Shown here piece by piece: positions 25,516 to 35,400 of a stretch of DNA of 64,000 nucleotides. The DNA comes from Bradyrhizobium daqingense (GTDB taxonomy: Bacteria > Pseudomonadota > Alphaproteobacteria > Rhizobiales > Xanthobacteraceae). The stretch covers positions 2,342,001-2,406,000 of the forward strand of contig NZ_CP088014.1 of assembly GCF_021044685.1 (NCBI RefSeq), read 5' to 3'. How positions within the stretch are numbered: position 1 is the stretch's first letter; each line of letters opens with the position of its first letter. The notes beneath the pieces were generated by a model, which made no database searches, was not told the DNA's origin, and was given only the letters and a program-made list of their open reading frames with translations. The translations under genes and the position numbers were made by a program.

Positions 25516-27006
25516 ATGAACGGCTTGGTGATCTCTGGCGGTCGGGTGGTGGACCCCGCCAGCGGGATGGATGCCATCGGCGACGTTGCGGTGGTGGACG
25601 GCAAGATCGCCGCGGTCGGCACCGATCTCGGCGGCGCCGAGCGGGTCCTTGACGCCACCGGCCTCGTGGTCGCGCCCGGCTTCATCGATCTGCACGCGCA
25701 TGGCCAGTCCGTGCCCGCCGACCGCATGCAGGCGTTCGACGGCGTCACGACCACGCTCGATCTCGAGGCCGGGGTGCTGCCGGTCGCCTCCTGGTATGAG
25801 CGCCAGGCGCGGAAGGGGCGGGTGCTGAATTACGGCGGCGCCGCCAACTGGGCGTTCGCGCGCATCGGCGCGATGACGGGCTCCAATGCGGAGAGCTCGC
25901 TCGAGGCGTTCGGCAATGCCATGCGCGACCGCCGCTGGATCGAGAACGTCGCGACCGATGCGGAGGTCGCGGGCATTCTCGAGCGTCTGTCGCGCGGCCT
26001 CGACGAAGGCGGCATCGGCATCGGCATCCTGAACGCCTACGCCCCGGGCGCCGGCGTGCAGGAGCTGACCGCGGTGTGCCAGCTCGCGGCCGTAAAGGAC
26101 GTGCCGACCTTCACCCATGTCGCCTTCATGTCGCGCATCGATCCCGAAAGCGCGGCGGAGGCCTATGTCCGCCTGATCGGCTATGCCGGCGCCACCGGCG
26201 CGCATATGCACATCTGTCACTTCAATTCGTCGAGCAAGACCGACGTCGAGCGCTGCCGCGTTCTGATCGCGAAGGCGCAGGCGCAGGGCCTGCCCATCAC
26301 GGTGGAGGCCTATCCTTACGGCACCGGCTCGACCGTGCTGGCGGCGGCCTTCTTCAGCGATCCCGAATTCGTGGAGCGCAATGGCACCGGTTACGATTCC
26401 GTGCAGCGGGTGACCGATGGCCATCGTTTCCGCGACCGCGAGGAGCTGTTGAAGGCGCAGGCGGAAGAGCCGTCCTCGCTGGTGCTCTGGCACATCCTCG
26501 ACACCGAGAACAACGCGCATCACCGCGACCTGCTCGACATGTCGGTGCTCTATCCCGGCGGCGCGATCGCATCCGATGCGATGCCGTGGACGCTGCCCGA
26601 CGGCTCGACCTACACCGGCAATGCCTGGCCGCTGCCCGATGATGCCACCTCGCATCCGCGCTCGGCCGGCTGCTTCACGAAATTCATCCGCGAATGGGTC
26701 CGCGAGCGCAAGACCGTGTCGCTGCTCGAAGGCGTGCGCAAATGCGCGCTGATCCCGGCGGAGATCCTGTCGCAGAGCACGCCGGCGATGCGCGCCAAGG
26801 GCCGGCTCGCCAAGGGCGCGGACGCCGACATCGTCGTGTTCGATTACGAGAAGCTCTCGGACCGCGCCACCTTCACGGCCATGAACCGTCCCTCCGAAGG
26901 CGTGCGGCATCTGATCGTCAGCGGCCAGCCGCTGATCAGCGACGGCATTCTCGACGTGGCGGCGCGGCCGGGCAGGCCGGTGCGCCGGCCCGTCGCCCGG
27001 GGCTGA
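25516..27006 (+). CDS. D-aminoacylase/N-acyl-D-amino-acid deacylase-like amidohydrolase
   Basis: 496 residues. Metal-dependent amidohydrolase fold: the N-terminal strand region VISGGRVVDPASGMDAIGDV, the HxH motif in GFIDLHAHGQS, later HVAFMS and GAHMHICHFNSS with candidate metal-binding histidines, and the C-terminal composite-barrel piece KGRLAKGADADIVVFD. The closest functional group is D-aminoacylase/N-acyl-D-glutamate deacylase, which hydrolyses N-acyl-D-amino acids, but exact substrate is open. A CobW-type GTPase starts 3 nt after its stop, suggesting metal delivery to this enzyme. Confidence 0.85.
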   Translation: MNGLVISGGRVVDPASGMDAIGDVAVVDGKIAAVGTDLGGAERVLDATGLVVAPGFIDLHAHGQSVPADRMQAFDGVTTTLDLEAGVLPVASWYERQARKGRVLNYGGAANWAFARIGAMTGSNAESSLEAFGNAMRDRRWIENVATDAEVAGILERLSRGLDEGGIGIGILNAYAPGAGVQELTAVCQLAAVKDVPTFTHVAFMSRIDPESAAEAYVRLIGYAGATGAHMHICHFNSSSKTDVERCRVLIAKAQAQGLPITVEAYPYGTGSTVLAAAFFSDPEFVERNGTGYDSVQRVTDGHRFRDREELLKAQAEEPSSLVLWHILDTENNAHHRDLLDMSVLYPGGAIASDAMPWTLPDGSTYTGNAWPLPDDATSHPRSAGCFTKFIREWVRERKTVSLLEGVRKCALIPAEILSQSTPAMRAKGRLAKGADADIVVFDYEKLSDRATFTAMNRPSEGVRHLIVSGQPLISDGILDVAARPGRPVRRPVARG

Positions 27007-27009
27007 TCC

Positions 27010-27936
27010 ATGCCGGTCCCCATTCTGCTGGTGACGGGCTTTCTGGGGGCGGGCAAGACCACGGTCGTCAATCATCTCCTGGCCAGTGCCGAGGGACGAC
27101 GCATCGCCGCCATCGTCAACGATTTCGGCGCGATCAACGTCGATGCCGAGCTGATCGCGGGTGCGAGCGACGGCGTGATCAGTTTGGCCAATGGCTGCAT
27201 CTGCTGCTCGCTGGAGGGTGACCTCTTGCGTACGCTCTCGACGCTGCTGCGGCGCGATCCCAAGCCCGAGCACATCGTCATCGAAACCAGCGGCGTCGCA
27301 GATCCCGCCGACATCGTACGCAATCTGATGGACCCGGTGATCCTGCGCGAGGCGCCGCTGGAGACGGTGCTCTGCGTGATGGATGCGACCGCGCCGCCGA
27401 GTGCCCTGGAGGACGCGCTGCACCGATCGCAGCTGCGCGTCGCCGACATCGTGGCGTTGAGCAAGCTGGATCTGGCGGAGGAGGGTGCGGGCCTGCGGAT
27501 GCGCGAGGCGATCCGCGCGCAGCGCGTGCCTGCCGTGGTGGTCGATGCGCACCATGGCGAGATCCCTGCCGCGCTGCTGTTTCCCGCCCATGTTGATCGC
27601 GCGCCGACGCCGCGCGAGATCGGGCCGCGACGGCCGGCGGAGGAGCGCTTCGAGACGCTGAGCTGGACCTCGGAGCAGCCGCTTTCGCTGCCGCGTCTGC
27701 AGCAGGCGATCGGCAAGCTGGCACCGAAGCTCGCGCGCGCAAAGGGCCTGTTCGAGACGGTCGAGCAACCCGGCCGCATGATGGTGTTTCAGTTCGCCGC
27801 CGGCCGCGCGACGTTGGCGCCGGGTGACGCCCCGATGCCGGGCGTGCCGCGATCGCGGATCGTCTTCATCGCCGAGCTCGGCATGCTGTCGCGGGCCGAG
27901 CTCGACGCGATCATGGAGGGCTGTGTCGCAGGCTGA
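27010..27936 (+). CDS. CobW/COG0523-family GTP-binding metallochaperone
   Basis: 308 residues. Walker A GFLGAGKT (10-17), the metal-binding CxCC motif C63-x-C65-C66 in GCICCSLEGDLL, and ETSGVADP. The C-terminal CobW_C domain is present. These proteins couple GTP hydrolysis to delivery of zinc or another metal. It is separated by only 3 nt from the amidohydrolase gene, which needs metal; I infer that the two work together. No Zur box was seen upstream. Confidence 0.9.
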   Translation: MPVPILLVTGFLGAGKTTVVNHLLASAEGRRIAAIVNDFGAINVDAELIAGASDGVISLANGCICCSLEGDLLRTLSTLLRRDPKPEHIVIETSGVADPADIVRNLMDPVILREAPLETVLCVMDATAPPSALEDALHRSQLRVADIVALSKLDLAEEGAGLRMREAIRAQRVPAVVVDAHHGEIPAALLFPAHVDRAPTPREIGPRRPAEERFETLSWTSEQPLSLPRLQQAIGKLAPKLARAKGLFETVEQPGRMMVFQFAAGRATLAPGDAPMPGVPRSRIVFIAELGMLSRAELDAIMEGCVAG

Positions 27937-27955
27937 AGCTGCAACGCGTGCTGCG

Positions 27956-28333
27956 TCACGCGAATTGCGCGATGCCGTGGCCTACGGACCAGTTCTCCTT
28001 GGGCGCATCGAGCACGTTGACGAAGACGTCCTCGGGGCGGATGCCCGGGCTCTCGCCGAGCAGGTCCGCGATCCGGCGATACAGGGCCCCCTTCTGCTCT
28101 GCGGTGCGCGAGGCGAACACGGTGATCTGGATCAGCACCGCATCGTCGCTGCGTTCGACGCCGTAGGCGTTGCCGCAGCGGAAATTCGCCGGCGCAAGCT
28201 CGCTGATGGTCATGAACTGATCGTCCTCGGGCACGTTCAGCGCCTCGCGCATGGCCCGGTAGAGGTTGTCGAGGATCGCCTGGCGGTAGGCGTCCGGCTT
28301 GCCGGCGCGCATCGAGACGTGGAGGAGAGGCAT
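27956..28333 (-). CDS. Tautomerase-superfamily protein (4-oxalocrotonate tautomerase-like)
   Basis: 125 residues from ATG 28333, so that the mature protein begins PLLHVSMRAGK with the catalytic N-terminal proline after Met removal. The length is about twice that of 4-OT monomers and fits the fused or two-unit tautomerases. The open frame upstream to 28399 would block that proline and was rejected. It is divergent from a TetR gene with two palindromic operators between, so probably under its control. Substrate unknown. Confidence 0.82.
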   Translation of the reverse strand: MPLLHVSMRAGKPDAYRQAILDNLYRAMREALNVPEDDQFMTISELAPANFRCGNAYGVERSDDAVLIQITVFASRTAEQKGALYRRIADLLGESPGIRPEDVFVNVLDAPKENWSVGHGIAQFA

Positions 28334-28430
28334 GAGCTGGTCCCTTTGCATGCGGGCCCGGCCGCCAAGGCGCGTGCCGCGCCTGCGGTTTCGGCCCATT
28401 GACGAAACGGTTGATCAATCCCAATCTGTT

Positions 28431-28474
28431 TTTGACACGCTGTCTAGAAAACATATTTTTGACATCGTGTCAAA
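28431..28474. promoter_or_regulatory. Two TetR operators (TTTGACA-N3-TGTCAAA type)
   Basis: A perfect palindrome TTTGACA TCG TGTCAAA occupies 28458-28474. A degenerate copy TTTGACA CGC TGTCTAG occupies 28431-28447, 27 bp away. TTGACA within each could also be a -35 element; TATTTT at 28454-28459 sits 16 bp after the first. The arrangement suggests repression of the TetR gene and the tautomerase gene from one control region. Confidence 0.75.
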
Positions 28475-28501
28475 TATCTCGGTTAACGAGGGAGGCAGGT
28501 C

Positions 28502-29101
28502 TTGAGGCCGCGCGAGTTCGACCATGACGACGTGCTGCGCATCGCGTTCGGGCAGTTCTGGCGTAAGGGCGTGCGTGGCACCTCGCTATCGGACATCGCG
28601 CGCGATGCCGGTGTCCAGCGTGGCAGCCTCTACAACGCCTTCGGCAGCAAGGAGGCGCTGTTCCTGCAGGCCTATGAGCGTTATGCGGGCGAGTATCTCG
28701 TCACGCTGCAAAAGGCGCTCGGTGTGGGCTCATTGCGCAAACGCCTCACCGCGTTCTTCGATCTGACCATCACCAACTTCCGCGCGGGCACGCCGCCACG
28801 GGGATGTCCGACTACGCGTGGCCTGATGGAGCTCGGCGCGGCCGAAGGCGAGGGGCTCGACGAGGAGGCGCGCCAGGCTTTTGCGGGCTTCGTCTCCCGC
28901 ATCACGGCTCTCATTCAGGAGACGTTGTCGGCCGGCGCCGAGCGCGGCGAGTTCAGCGGCAACGCCGCGGCAGCAGCGCTGCATATCGTCACGGTGACGC
29001 GGGGTCTTGCCGTGCTCGAACGTGCCTTCGACGACGAGCCGCAACTGCGCAAGATCGCCGCCCATACGATCGACCTCGTGCTGGGCAAGAAGGGTGGCTA
29101 G
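28502..29101 (+). CDS. TetR/AcrR-family regulator
   Basis: 199 residues from TTG 28502, supported by GGAGG at 28491-28495 with 6-nt spacing; no ATG alternative keeps the DNA-binding domain. Helix-turn-helix: TSLSDIARDAGVQRGSLYNAFGSKEALF. The C-terminal part has GCPTTRGLMELGAAEGEGLD, as in regulators of the RutR-distant, electrophile- or aldehyde-responsive group (NemR/AcuR-like), suggested by the neighbouring tautomerase. It probably autoregulates through the two upstream palindromes. Confidence 0.87.
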   Translation: MRPREFDHDDVLRIAFGQFWRKGVRGTSLSDIARDAGVQRGSLYNAFGSKEALFLQAYERYAGEYLVTLQKALGVGSLRKRLTAFFDLTITNFRAGTPPRGCPTTRGLMELGAAEGEGLDEEARQAFAGFVSRITALIQETLSAGAERGEFSGNAAAAALHIVTVTRGLAVLERAFDDEPQLRKIAAHTIDLVLGKKGG

Positions 29102-29119
29102 ATGGTCATGCCAGAATGG

Positions 29120-29150
29120 CGATCCCAGCGCGCTGGTCGCGCTGGGATCG
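29120..29150. terminator. Palindrome after the TetR gene
   Basis: A 13-bp perfect inverted repeat, CGATCCCAGCGCG and CGCGCTGGGATCG, with loop CTGGT. There is no U-tract, so its action as an intrinsic terminator is uncertain; its location 19 bp after the stop codon supports that role. Confidence 0.5.
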
Positions 29151-29244
29151 TCTGGAGGTCTCATGGAGGGCATCGAGCTCTGCGTCTCCATGCGAGGTTG
29201 ATACCGCAATGCCGCGTCGGATGCGAATAGAACCTGTCAAAGGG

Positions 29245-29730
29245 TCAGCACAAGGCGAGCGCGTTGACGGCCCGCGTTGTCGCAATCTCGTTCTCGTGGC
29301 CGACGAACTGGCACACGACAGACTCGAGCTCGCCAGGATGCTTGCGTCGTGCGACCGTGAGCAGTCGCATCAATTCGGTCTCGTCCTTCGACAGTCGCCG
29401 GCACGACGGCGGCATGAAGCACAGCTCGCACGGCCTGCCGCTGCGAAGGATCCTGATGAGCGCGGCAGCCCGTGCCACCAGCAGCGGGCTGTCGGCAATA
29501 TCAGGCGCCTCGTCGGCGAAGCGATAGGCAGCCTCCCAGCAATCCGATGCACCGGTCGCGTAGGCCGCGCCGATGAAGCGGAACAGTGCCAGCGCAACAC
29601 GGGAAAATTGATCGTAGCTGTCGATGCATGGACGCGTCGAAAGCGCGGTCTGGAGCGGACAGAGCCGAGCCTCGCCGGCTTCCGGGACCGCCACCGAGCC
29701 GCATGCGTCCTGCACCATTGACGGTCCCAT
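29245..29730 (-). CDS. Unknown protein, tandem paralogue 2
   Basis: 161 residues. Its core, CFMPPSCRRLSKDETELMRLL, aligns with HCPTCPRMSDSEHGILRAIA of the gene just upstream, with the same following helix pattern, so the two appear to be diverged duplicates. It is cysteine-rich (ten Cys), with no membrane or signal sequence. The start overlaps the upstream stop (TGATG at 29732-29728), so it is translationally coupled. I do not recognise a named family; the layout resembles small helical proteins seen in Bradyrhizobium genomes. Confidence 0.65.
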   Translation of the reverse strand: MGPSMVQDACGSVAVPEAGEARLCPLQTALSTRPCIDSYDQFSRVALALFRFIGAAYATGASDCWEAAYRFADEAPDIADSPLLVARAAALIRILRSGRPCELCFMPPSCRRLSKDETELMRLLTVARRKHPGELESVVCQFVGHENEIATTRAVNALALC

Positions 29731-30230
29731 CAGTGCAGCGTCGGACTGCCCACGAACCAGCTCTTCATGGCCATGGTCCGATCATGCTCGAAAGTCCGGA
29801 TGTGCCGCTCGGGCAGGATGAGACCTGCCGTACGGAAGATCGTTGCAAGTCCGCGCACGGGCGCGAGTGCCCAATCGGCCCCGACCGGCGGCAGCCAGCA
29901 TTCGAACTGCTCGCGAACGACGTCGATGCGGTCCTGCTGGGCCGCGGCGATCGCCCGTAAGATTCCGTGCTCGCTGTCGGACATGCGCGGGCAGGTGGGA
30001 CAGTGGACTTCGATCGCGGTATGCGCCGTGCACGCGAAGATCTCGATGATGGCTTCCAGCGAGAACACGGCGTCACCGACGCGAAAGTGGTCGTACACCT
30101 GCTGGATATCGGCCGCGGTCGGGACCGCACCTCCGCTGCGTGCCTTCGCCCTGAATCCCCAGATGAACAGCCGCTCCGCCGCGCTCAGCGCAGGAAGGTC
30201 GAGGGATCTCGTCTGTGTCGATTGATGCAT
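29730..30230 (-). CDS. Unknown protein, tandem paralogue 1
   Basis: 166 residues from ATG 30230. It begins MHQSTQTRSLDLPALSAAERLFIWGFRA, with a helical region followed by HCPTCPRMSDSEHGILRAIAAAQQDR. The CPxC-x-x-(L/M)S-x-(D/S)E pattern is shared with the following gene. The two cysteines could bind a metal or be redox-active, but nothing proves it. It is the first gene of a two-gene operon. A chemoreceptor gene lies divergently 363 bp away; no functional link is visible. Confidence 0.68.
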   Translation of the reverse strand: MHQSTQTRSLDLPALSAAERLFIWGFRAKARSGGAVPTAADIQQVYDHFRVGDAVFSLEAIIEIFACTAHTAIEVHCPTCPRMSDSEHGILRAIAAAQQDRIDVVREQFECWLPPVGADWALAPVRGLATIFRTAGLILPERHIRTFEHDRTMAMKSWFVGSPTLH

Positions 30231-30593
30231 GGAGGCTCTGGCCTTCGGCTGCGCTCACGCCACTTCCGGCGTTGATGATCTGCGTCGATCGTTCCGCCAG
30301 AGGCTTTCGCAAGTCAACGCTCGGAGCGACGATATCGAGGTCTTCTAGATCTAAAGAAGCCTGGAGGCGCGGATGCGCCCGTCCTGTCTTGAACGATTCC
30401 AATGCAGGGGGAGCGCCGCGACTATCGATCTTCTAAGCGGCGCCGAGGAGGGGCACGGCATCGCCGAAGCGGCTCGGCGGATGGCGGCCGTCTCCACGCA
30501 TTTTTGGGGGGTCCGGGGAGCCAATGCTTAAAGCTTTGCTAAGGGGAGCAGGATAAACTGACATATCAGCCCTCCGAATTCTTGTGAGCTCCG
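30231..30593. other. Intergenic region upstream of chemoreceptor gene
   Basis: 363 bp between divergent genes. No protein-like frame or tRNA seen. It should contain promoters for both directions, but I cannot place them with confidence. Confidence 0.4.
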
Positions 30594-32273
30594 ATGTTTT
30601 TCTCCCGCATCAGTTTCAAGCTGGTCCTGATTGTCGGCATCAGCCTCCTCGGCATGATCGTGCTGGCGCCGATCGCGCTTTCGACCCTGCGTACGCAGAT
30701 GGTCGCCGATCGCCAGGCCAAGCAGCACATGGTGGATATCGGCTACGGTATCCTGGCGCACTATCAGAAGCTCGAGAGCGACGGAAAGCTCTCGCGCGAG
30801 CAGGCCCAGGCCGCTGCAATGGCAGAAATCAAGAGCCTGCGCTACGACAAGGTCGAGTATTTCTGGATCAACGACATGGCCCCGAAGATGGTCATGCACC
30901 CGATCAAGCCCGAGCTCGACGGCAAGGATCTCTCCGGGATGAAGGATCCGGCCGGCAACGCGCTGTTCCTGGGTTTCGTTGACGTCGTCAAGAAGCAGGG
31001 CGCGGGTTTCTACGGCTATCTCTGGCCGAAGCCCGGCTTCGACCAGCCGGTCGGGAAGATCTCCTACGTTAAGGGCTTCGCGCCCTGGGGCTGGATCATC
31101 GGCACCGGCATCTATCTCGACGACGTCGACGCCGTCTTCCGCCAGAACGCGATGACGTTCGCCTACATCTGCCTGGCGGTGCTGGTCGTGGTTCTCGGCG
31201 CGTCCTTCCTGATCGGCCGCAGCGTCACCCGGCCGCTGGCCCGGATCACGTCGTTGACCGAGCGCCTCGCTTCCGGCGATGCGGCGTTCGACGTGCCCTA
31301 CACCGATCGCCGCGACGAGGTTGGCGGGCTCGCCAAGGCGCTCGCCGTGTTCAAGGACAATGCATCGGCCGTCAGCCGGATGCATGCCGAGCAGCAAGAG
31401 CTGAAGCAGAAGGCCGACGACGAGAAGCGCAGGGCGATGGCCGACCTCGCCGGCAAGTTCGAGGCAAGCGTCCAGGCCGTCGTCCGCGACGTCTTCAACG
31501 AGGCGCGCGCGATGCAGCAGGCCGCGCAAGGCATGTCCGAGACCGCGAACAAGGCGACCGACCGCGCGAGCTTCGTTGCCGCCGCCTGCCAGCAGGCTTC
31601 CAGCAACGTGCAGACGGTGGCCTCCGCCGCCGGCGAATTGTCGTCCTCGATCACCGAGATCAGCCAGCGCGTCGCGCAGGCCGCCAGCGTGGCCGACAAG
31701 GCCGCCGCCGACGGGCAACGCACCAACGACACCGTCCAGGGCCTGGTGGCGGCCGCACACAAGATCGGCGAGGTCATCGACCTCATCAACCAGATCGCCT
31801 CGCAGACCAATCTGCTCGCGCTCAACGCCACCATCGAGGCGGCGCGCGCCGGCGAAGCCGGGAAGGGCTTTGCGGTGGTCGCGAGTGAAGTGAAATCGCT
31901 GGCGAGCCAGACCGCGAAGGCGACCGACGAGATCGGCGCGCAGATCACCGCGATCCAGGCCGAAACCAACGAGGTCGTCGGCAACATCGACAGCATCCGA
32001 AAGACCATCATGGAGGTCAACGAGATCTCCTCGTCGATCGCGGCCGCAGTGGAAGAGCAGGGCGCCGCGACCCAGGCGATCGCCCACAGCGTGCAGGAGG
32101 CCGCCTCCGGCACCGACCAGGTCTCGCAGAATATCTCCGGCGTCACCGATGCCACGGCGGAGACCGGCCAAGCCGCCGGCCTCGTGCTGCAATCGAGTGG
32201 CCGGCTGACGCAGAAGCTGCAGTCGCTCGAGAACGAGGTCAGCACCTTCGTTGCGGGCGTGCGGGCGGCCTGA
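30594..32273 (+). CDS. Methyl-accepting chemotaxis protein with single Cache sensor
   Basis: 559 residues. Membrane helix 1 (KLVLIVGISLLGMIVLAPIAL) at about 9-29, then a periplasmic sCache_2-like domain at about 35-185 with WINDMAPKMVMHPIKPELDG, helix 2 at about 190-208, HAMP to about 265, and a cytoplasmic signalling domain. The hairpin tip is EVIDLINQIASQTNLLALNATIEAARAGEAG in the expected form. It should signal through CheA/CheW in response to an unknown small ligand, often a carboxylic acid for this Cache type. Solitary; no che genes nearby. Confidence 0.93.
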   Translation: MFFSRISFKLVLIVGISLLGMIVLAPIALSTLRTQMVADRQAKQHMVDIGYGILAHYQKLESDGKLSREQAQAAAMAEIKSLRYDKVEYFWINDMAPKMVMHPIKPELDGKDLSGMKDPAGNALFLGFVDVVKKQGAGFYGYLWPKPGFDQPVGKISYVKGFAPWGWIIGTGIYLDDVDAVFRQNAMTFAYICLAVLVVVLGASFLIGRSVTRPLARITSLTERLASGDAAFDVPYTDRRDEVGGLAKALAVFKDNASAVSRMHAEQQELKQKADDEKRRAMADLAGKFEASVQAVVRDVFNEARAMQQAAQGMSETANKATDRASFVAAACQQASSNVQTVASAAGELSSSITEISQRVAQAASVADKAAADGQRTNDTVQGLVAAAHKIGEVIDLINQIASQTNLLALNATIEAARAGEAGKGFAVVASEVKSLASQTAKATDEIGAQITAIQAETNEVVGNIDSIRKTIMEVNEISSSIAAAVEEQGAATQAIAHSVQEAASGTDQVSQNISGVTDATAETGQAAGLVLQSSGRLTQKLQSLENEVSTFVAGVRAA

Positions 32274-32468
32274 TCGTCGCCGGTCGCGTCTGCCGTGACG
32301 TGGATAATTCGCCTCGGCACGGCGCGTGCGGCTGGCTCGAAATTCCGGCCTGCGGGAGTGGTCACCGCGACCGGCTTTCCCGTCCTTGACGGCTGCGGTT
32401 AAAGTGGCGAAGCAGGACCATCGAACCTGCCGACCCGCGTCTGCCATCGCGGGCGTGGAGACCGCCGC

Positions 32469-35400
32469 ATGTCGTTCAAAAAACTCCTGATCGCCAATCG
32501 CGGCGAGATCGCCATCCGCATCGCGCGTGCCGCAGCCGATAGCGGCATCACGACGGTCGCGATCCATCCTGCCGACGATGCGCTGTCGCTGCATGTGCGC
32601 GTTGCCGACGAAGCCATCGAGATCCCCGGCCGCGGCGCGCGCGCCTATCTAGACATCGATGCGGTGGTGAAGGCGGCGAAGGCGACCGGCTGCGATGCCG
32701 TGCATCCCGGCTACGGCTTCCTCAGCGAGAACGCCGCCTTCGCGAAGGCTTGCACTGAAGCGGGCATCGCCTTCGTCGGGCCGAAGCCGGCCGCGCTGGA
32801 GCTGTTCGGCGACAAGGTTGCCGCACGGCAACTGGCAAAGCGCTGCGGCGTGCCGATCATTGCCGGCACCAGTGGGCCGTCCACGCTGGAGGAGATCACG
32901 GCGTTCTTTGCATCCCTCGGCAGCAACGCGGCGATCGTGATCAAGGCGATGGCCGGCGGCGGCGGTCGCGGTATGCGCGTGGTCGAGAACTCAGCCGATC
33001 TGGCGGAAGCCTATGCGCGCTGCCAGTCCGAGGCCAAGGCAGCGTTCGGCTTCGACGGCGTCTATGCCGAGCGGCTGATCCGGCAGGCGCGTCATATCGA
33101 GGTGCAGATCATCGGCGACCATCGTGGTGCGATCTCCCATCTCTGGGAACGCGAATGCACCATCCAGCGCAGGCACCAGAAGCTGATCGAGGTGGCGCCG
33201 AGCCCGTCGCTGAGTGATTCCTTGCGCAGCCGCATCATCGAGGCGGCGAAGCAGCTCGCCTTGGCTGCCTCTTACGACAATCTCGGCACGTTCGAGTTCC
33301 TGGTCGACGGCACTGCCGAGGACAGCTTTGCCTTCATCGAGGCCAATCCGCGACTCCAGGTCGAGCACACCGTGACGGAAGAGGTGCTCGGCCTCGACCT
33401 CGTCCGCGCCCAGCTCGCGGTCGCATCGGGCGCGACGCTCGCCTCGCTCGGTCTCGCACAAGGGTCGATCCCGAAGCCGCGCGGCTATGCCATGCAGCTC
33501 CGCGTCAACATGGAAACGCTGGACGAAACAGGCGCCACGCATCCGACCGGCGGCGTGCTCGCCGTGTTCGAGCCGCCCTCGGGACCCGGCGTCCGCGTCG
33601 ATAGTTTTGGCTATGCCGGCTATAAGACCAGCGCCGCCTTCGACTCGCTCTTGGCCAAGGTGATCGTGCATACGCGGGGCGAGGCCTGGCACGATGTGGT
33701 CGCGAAAGCCACGCGCGTCCTGCGCGAGTTTCGGATCGACGGCGTCGTCACCAACATCGCCTTCCTCCAGGCCGTGCTCGCACATCCCGATTTCAGGACC
33801 AACCGTATCGCGACCGATTTCATCGATTGCAACATCGCAAAGCTCGTCGAGGCGGCCGATGGCGCCGCCAAGCCGCTGTATTTCGCGGCGGCCGAGCGAA
33901 GCGGGCACGGCACCGAGACGCACGTCGCGCAAGCAGTGCCCGAAGGCGCGGTGATGGTCGCCGCGCCTCTGCAAGGGACCATCGTCACTATCCAGGTGAA
34001 GGAAGGCGAGATCGTACGTCCTGGCCAGCAGCTCGCCGTGATCGAGTCCATGAAGATGGAGCACCTCGTCATGGCCGAGCAGGGCGGCCGCGTCATGAAG
34101 CTCGCTGGGGATGGCGTCACACTGCTGCATGGCGAACCGATCCTCTATCTCGAACCGCTCGACGTCGCGGCTGATAGCGCGGCGGCGGAAGCCGACATCG
34201 ATCTCGATCACATCCGTCCCGATCTTGCCGAGCTGATCGCGCGCCAGGCCAACACGCTCGATGCGAACCGGCCGGCTTCGGTCGAGCGCCGCCGCAACAC
34301 CAACCAGCGCACCGCGCGCGAGAATATCGCCCAATTCGTCGACGCCGGCTCGTTCATGGAGTATGGCAGCCTGGCGATTGCCGCGCAGCGGCGCCGGCGC
34401 AAGCTCGACGATCTCATCAAGAACACGCCGGCCGATGGCCTCGTCATGGGCGTTGCCACCGTCAACGCTGAGAATTTCGGGCCTGAAGGTGGCCGCTGTA
34501 TCGTGGTGGCGTATGACTACACCGTGCTCGCGGGCACGCAGGGCCACATGAACCACAAGAAGATCGACCGCATGCTGACGCTTGCGGAAGACTGGCGCGT
34601 TCCATTGGTGTTCTATGCGGAAGGCGGCGGCGGCCGGCCCGGCGACACCGACCGGCTCGGCATGACCGGCCTTGACGGTCCCTCCTTCGTGCAGTTCGCA
34701 AGGCTCTCCGGCCTCGTGCCCGTCGTCGGCATCGTTTCCGGCTATTGCTTCGCCGGCAATGCCGCGATGCTCGGCTGCTGCGATGTCATCATAGCCACCA
34801 AGAACGCCTCGATCGGCATGGGCGGCCCCGCCATGATCGAAGGCGGCGGTCTCGGCGTCTATCATCCGGCCGAGGTCGGCCCTGTCTCGTTCCAATCCCC
34901 GAACGGCGTCATCGACATCCTGGTCGAGGACGAGGAGGAGGCGACAAGGGTCGCGCAGAAATACCTGTCCTATTTCCAGGGCGCAGTGACCTCCTGGGAG
35001 GCGGCGGACCAGCGCCTGCTTCGCCGCGCCATTCCCGAGAACCGGCTTCGCGTCTACGACATCCGCAGCGTGATCGATCTCGTCGCAGACAAGGATTCCG
35101 TGCTGGAGTTGCGCCGCGACTACGGCGTCGGCATGATCACCGCGCTGATCCGCATCGAGGGCAAGCCGTTCGGCCTGATCGCCAACAATCCGCGCCATCT
35201 CGGCGGCGCCATCGATGCCGACGCCGGCGACAAGGCCGCGCGCTTCCTCCAGCTCTGCGACGCCTTCGATCTGCCGATCGTCTCGCTCTGCGACACGCCC
35301 GGCTTCATGGTCGGACCGGAAGCGGAGAAGACCGCGATCGTCCGCCACGTCTCACGCATGTTCGTGACCGGCGCGAGCCTCACCGTGCCGCTGTTCGGCA

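Noticed and set aside
25405..27768. 787-codon open frame on the minus strand
   Set aside because: Antisense of the amidohydrolase and CobW genes, which have clear motifs on the plus strand.
30528..32594. 688-codon open frame on the minus strand
   Set aside because: Antisense of the chemoreceptor, which has complete Cache, HAMP and signalling domains.
32991..35348. 785-codon open frame on the minus strand
   Set aside because: Antisense of the fused carboxylase; no recognisable domain.
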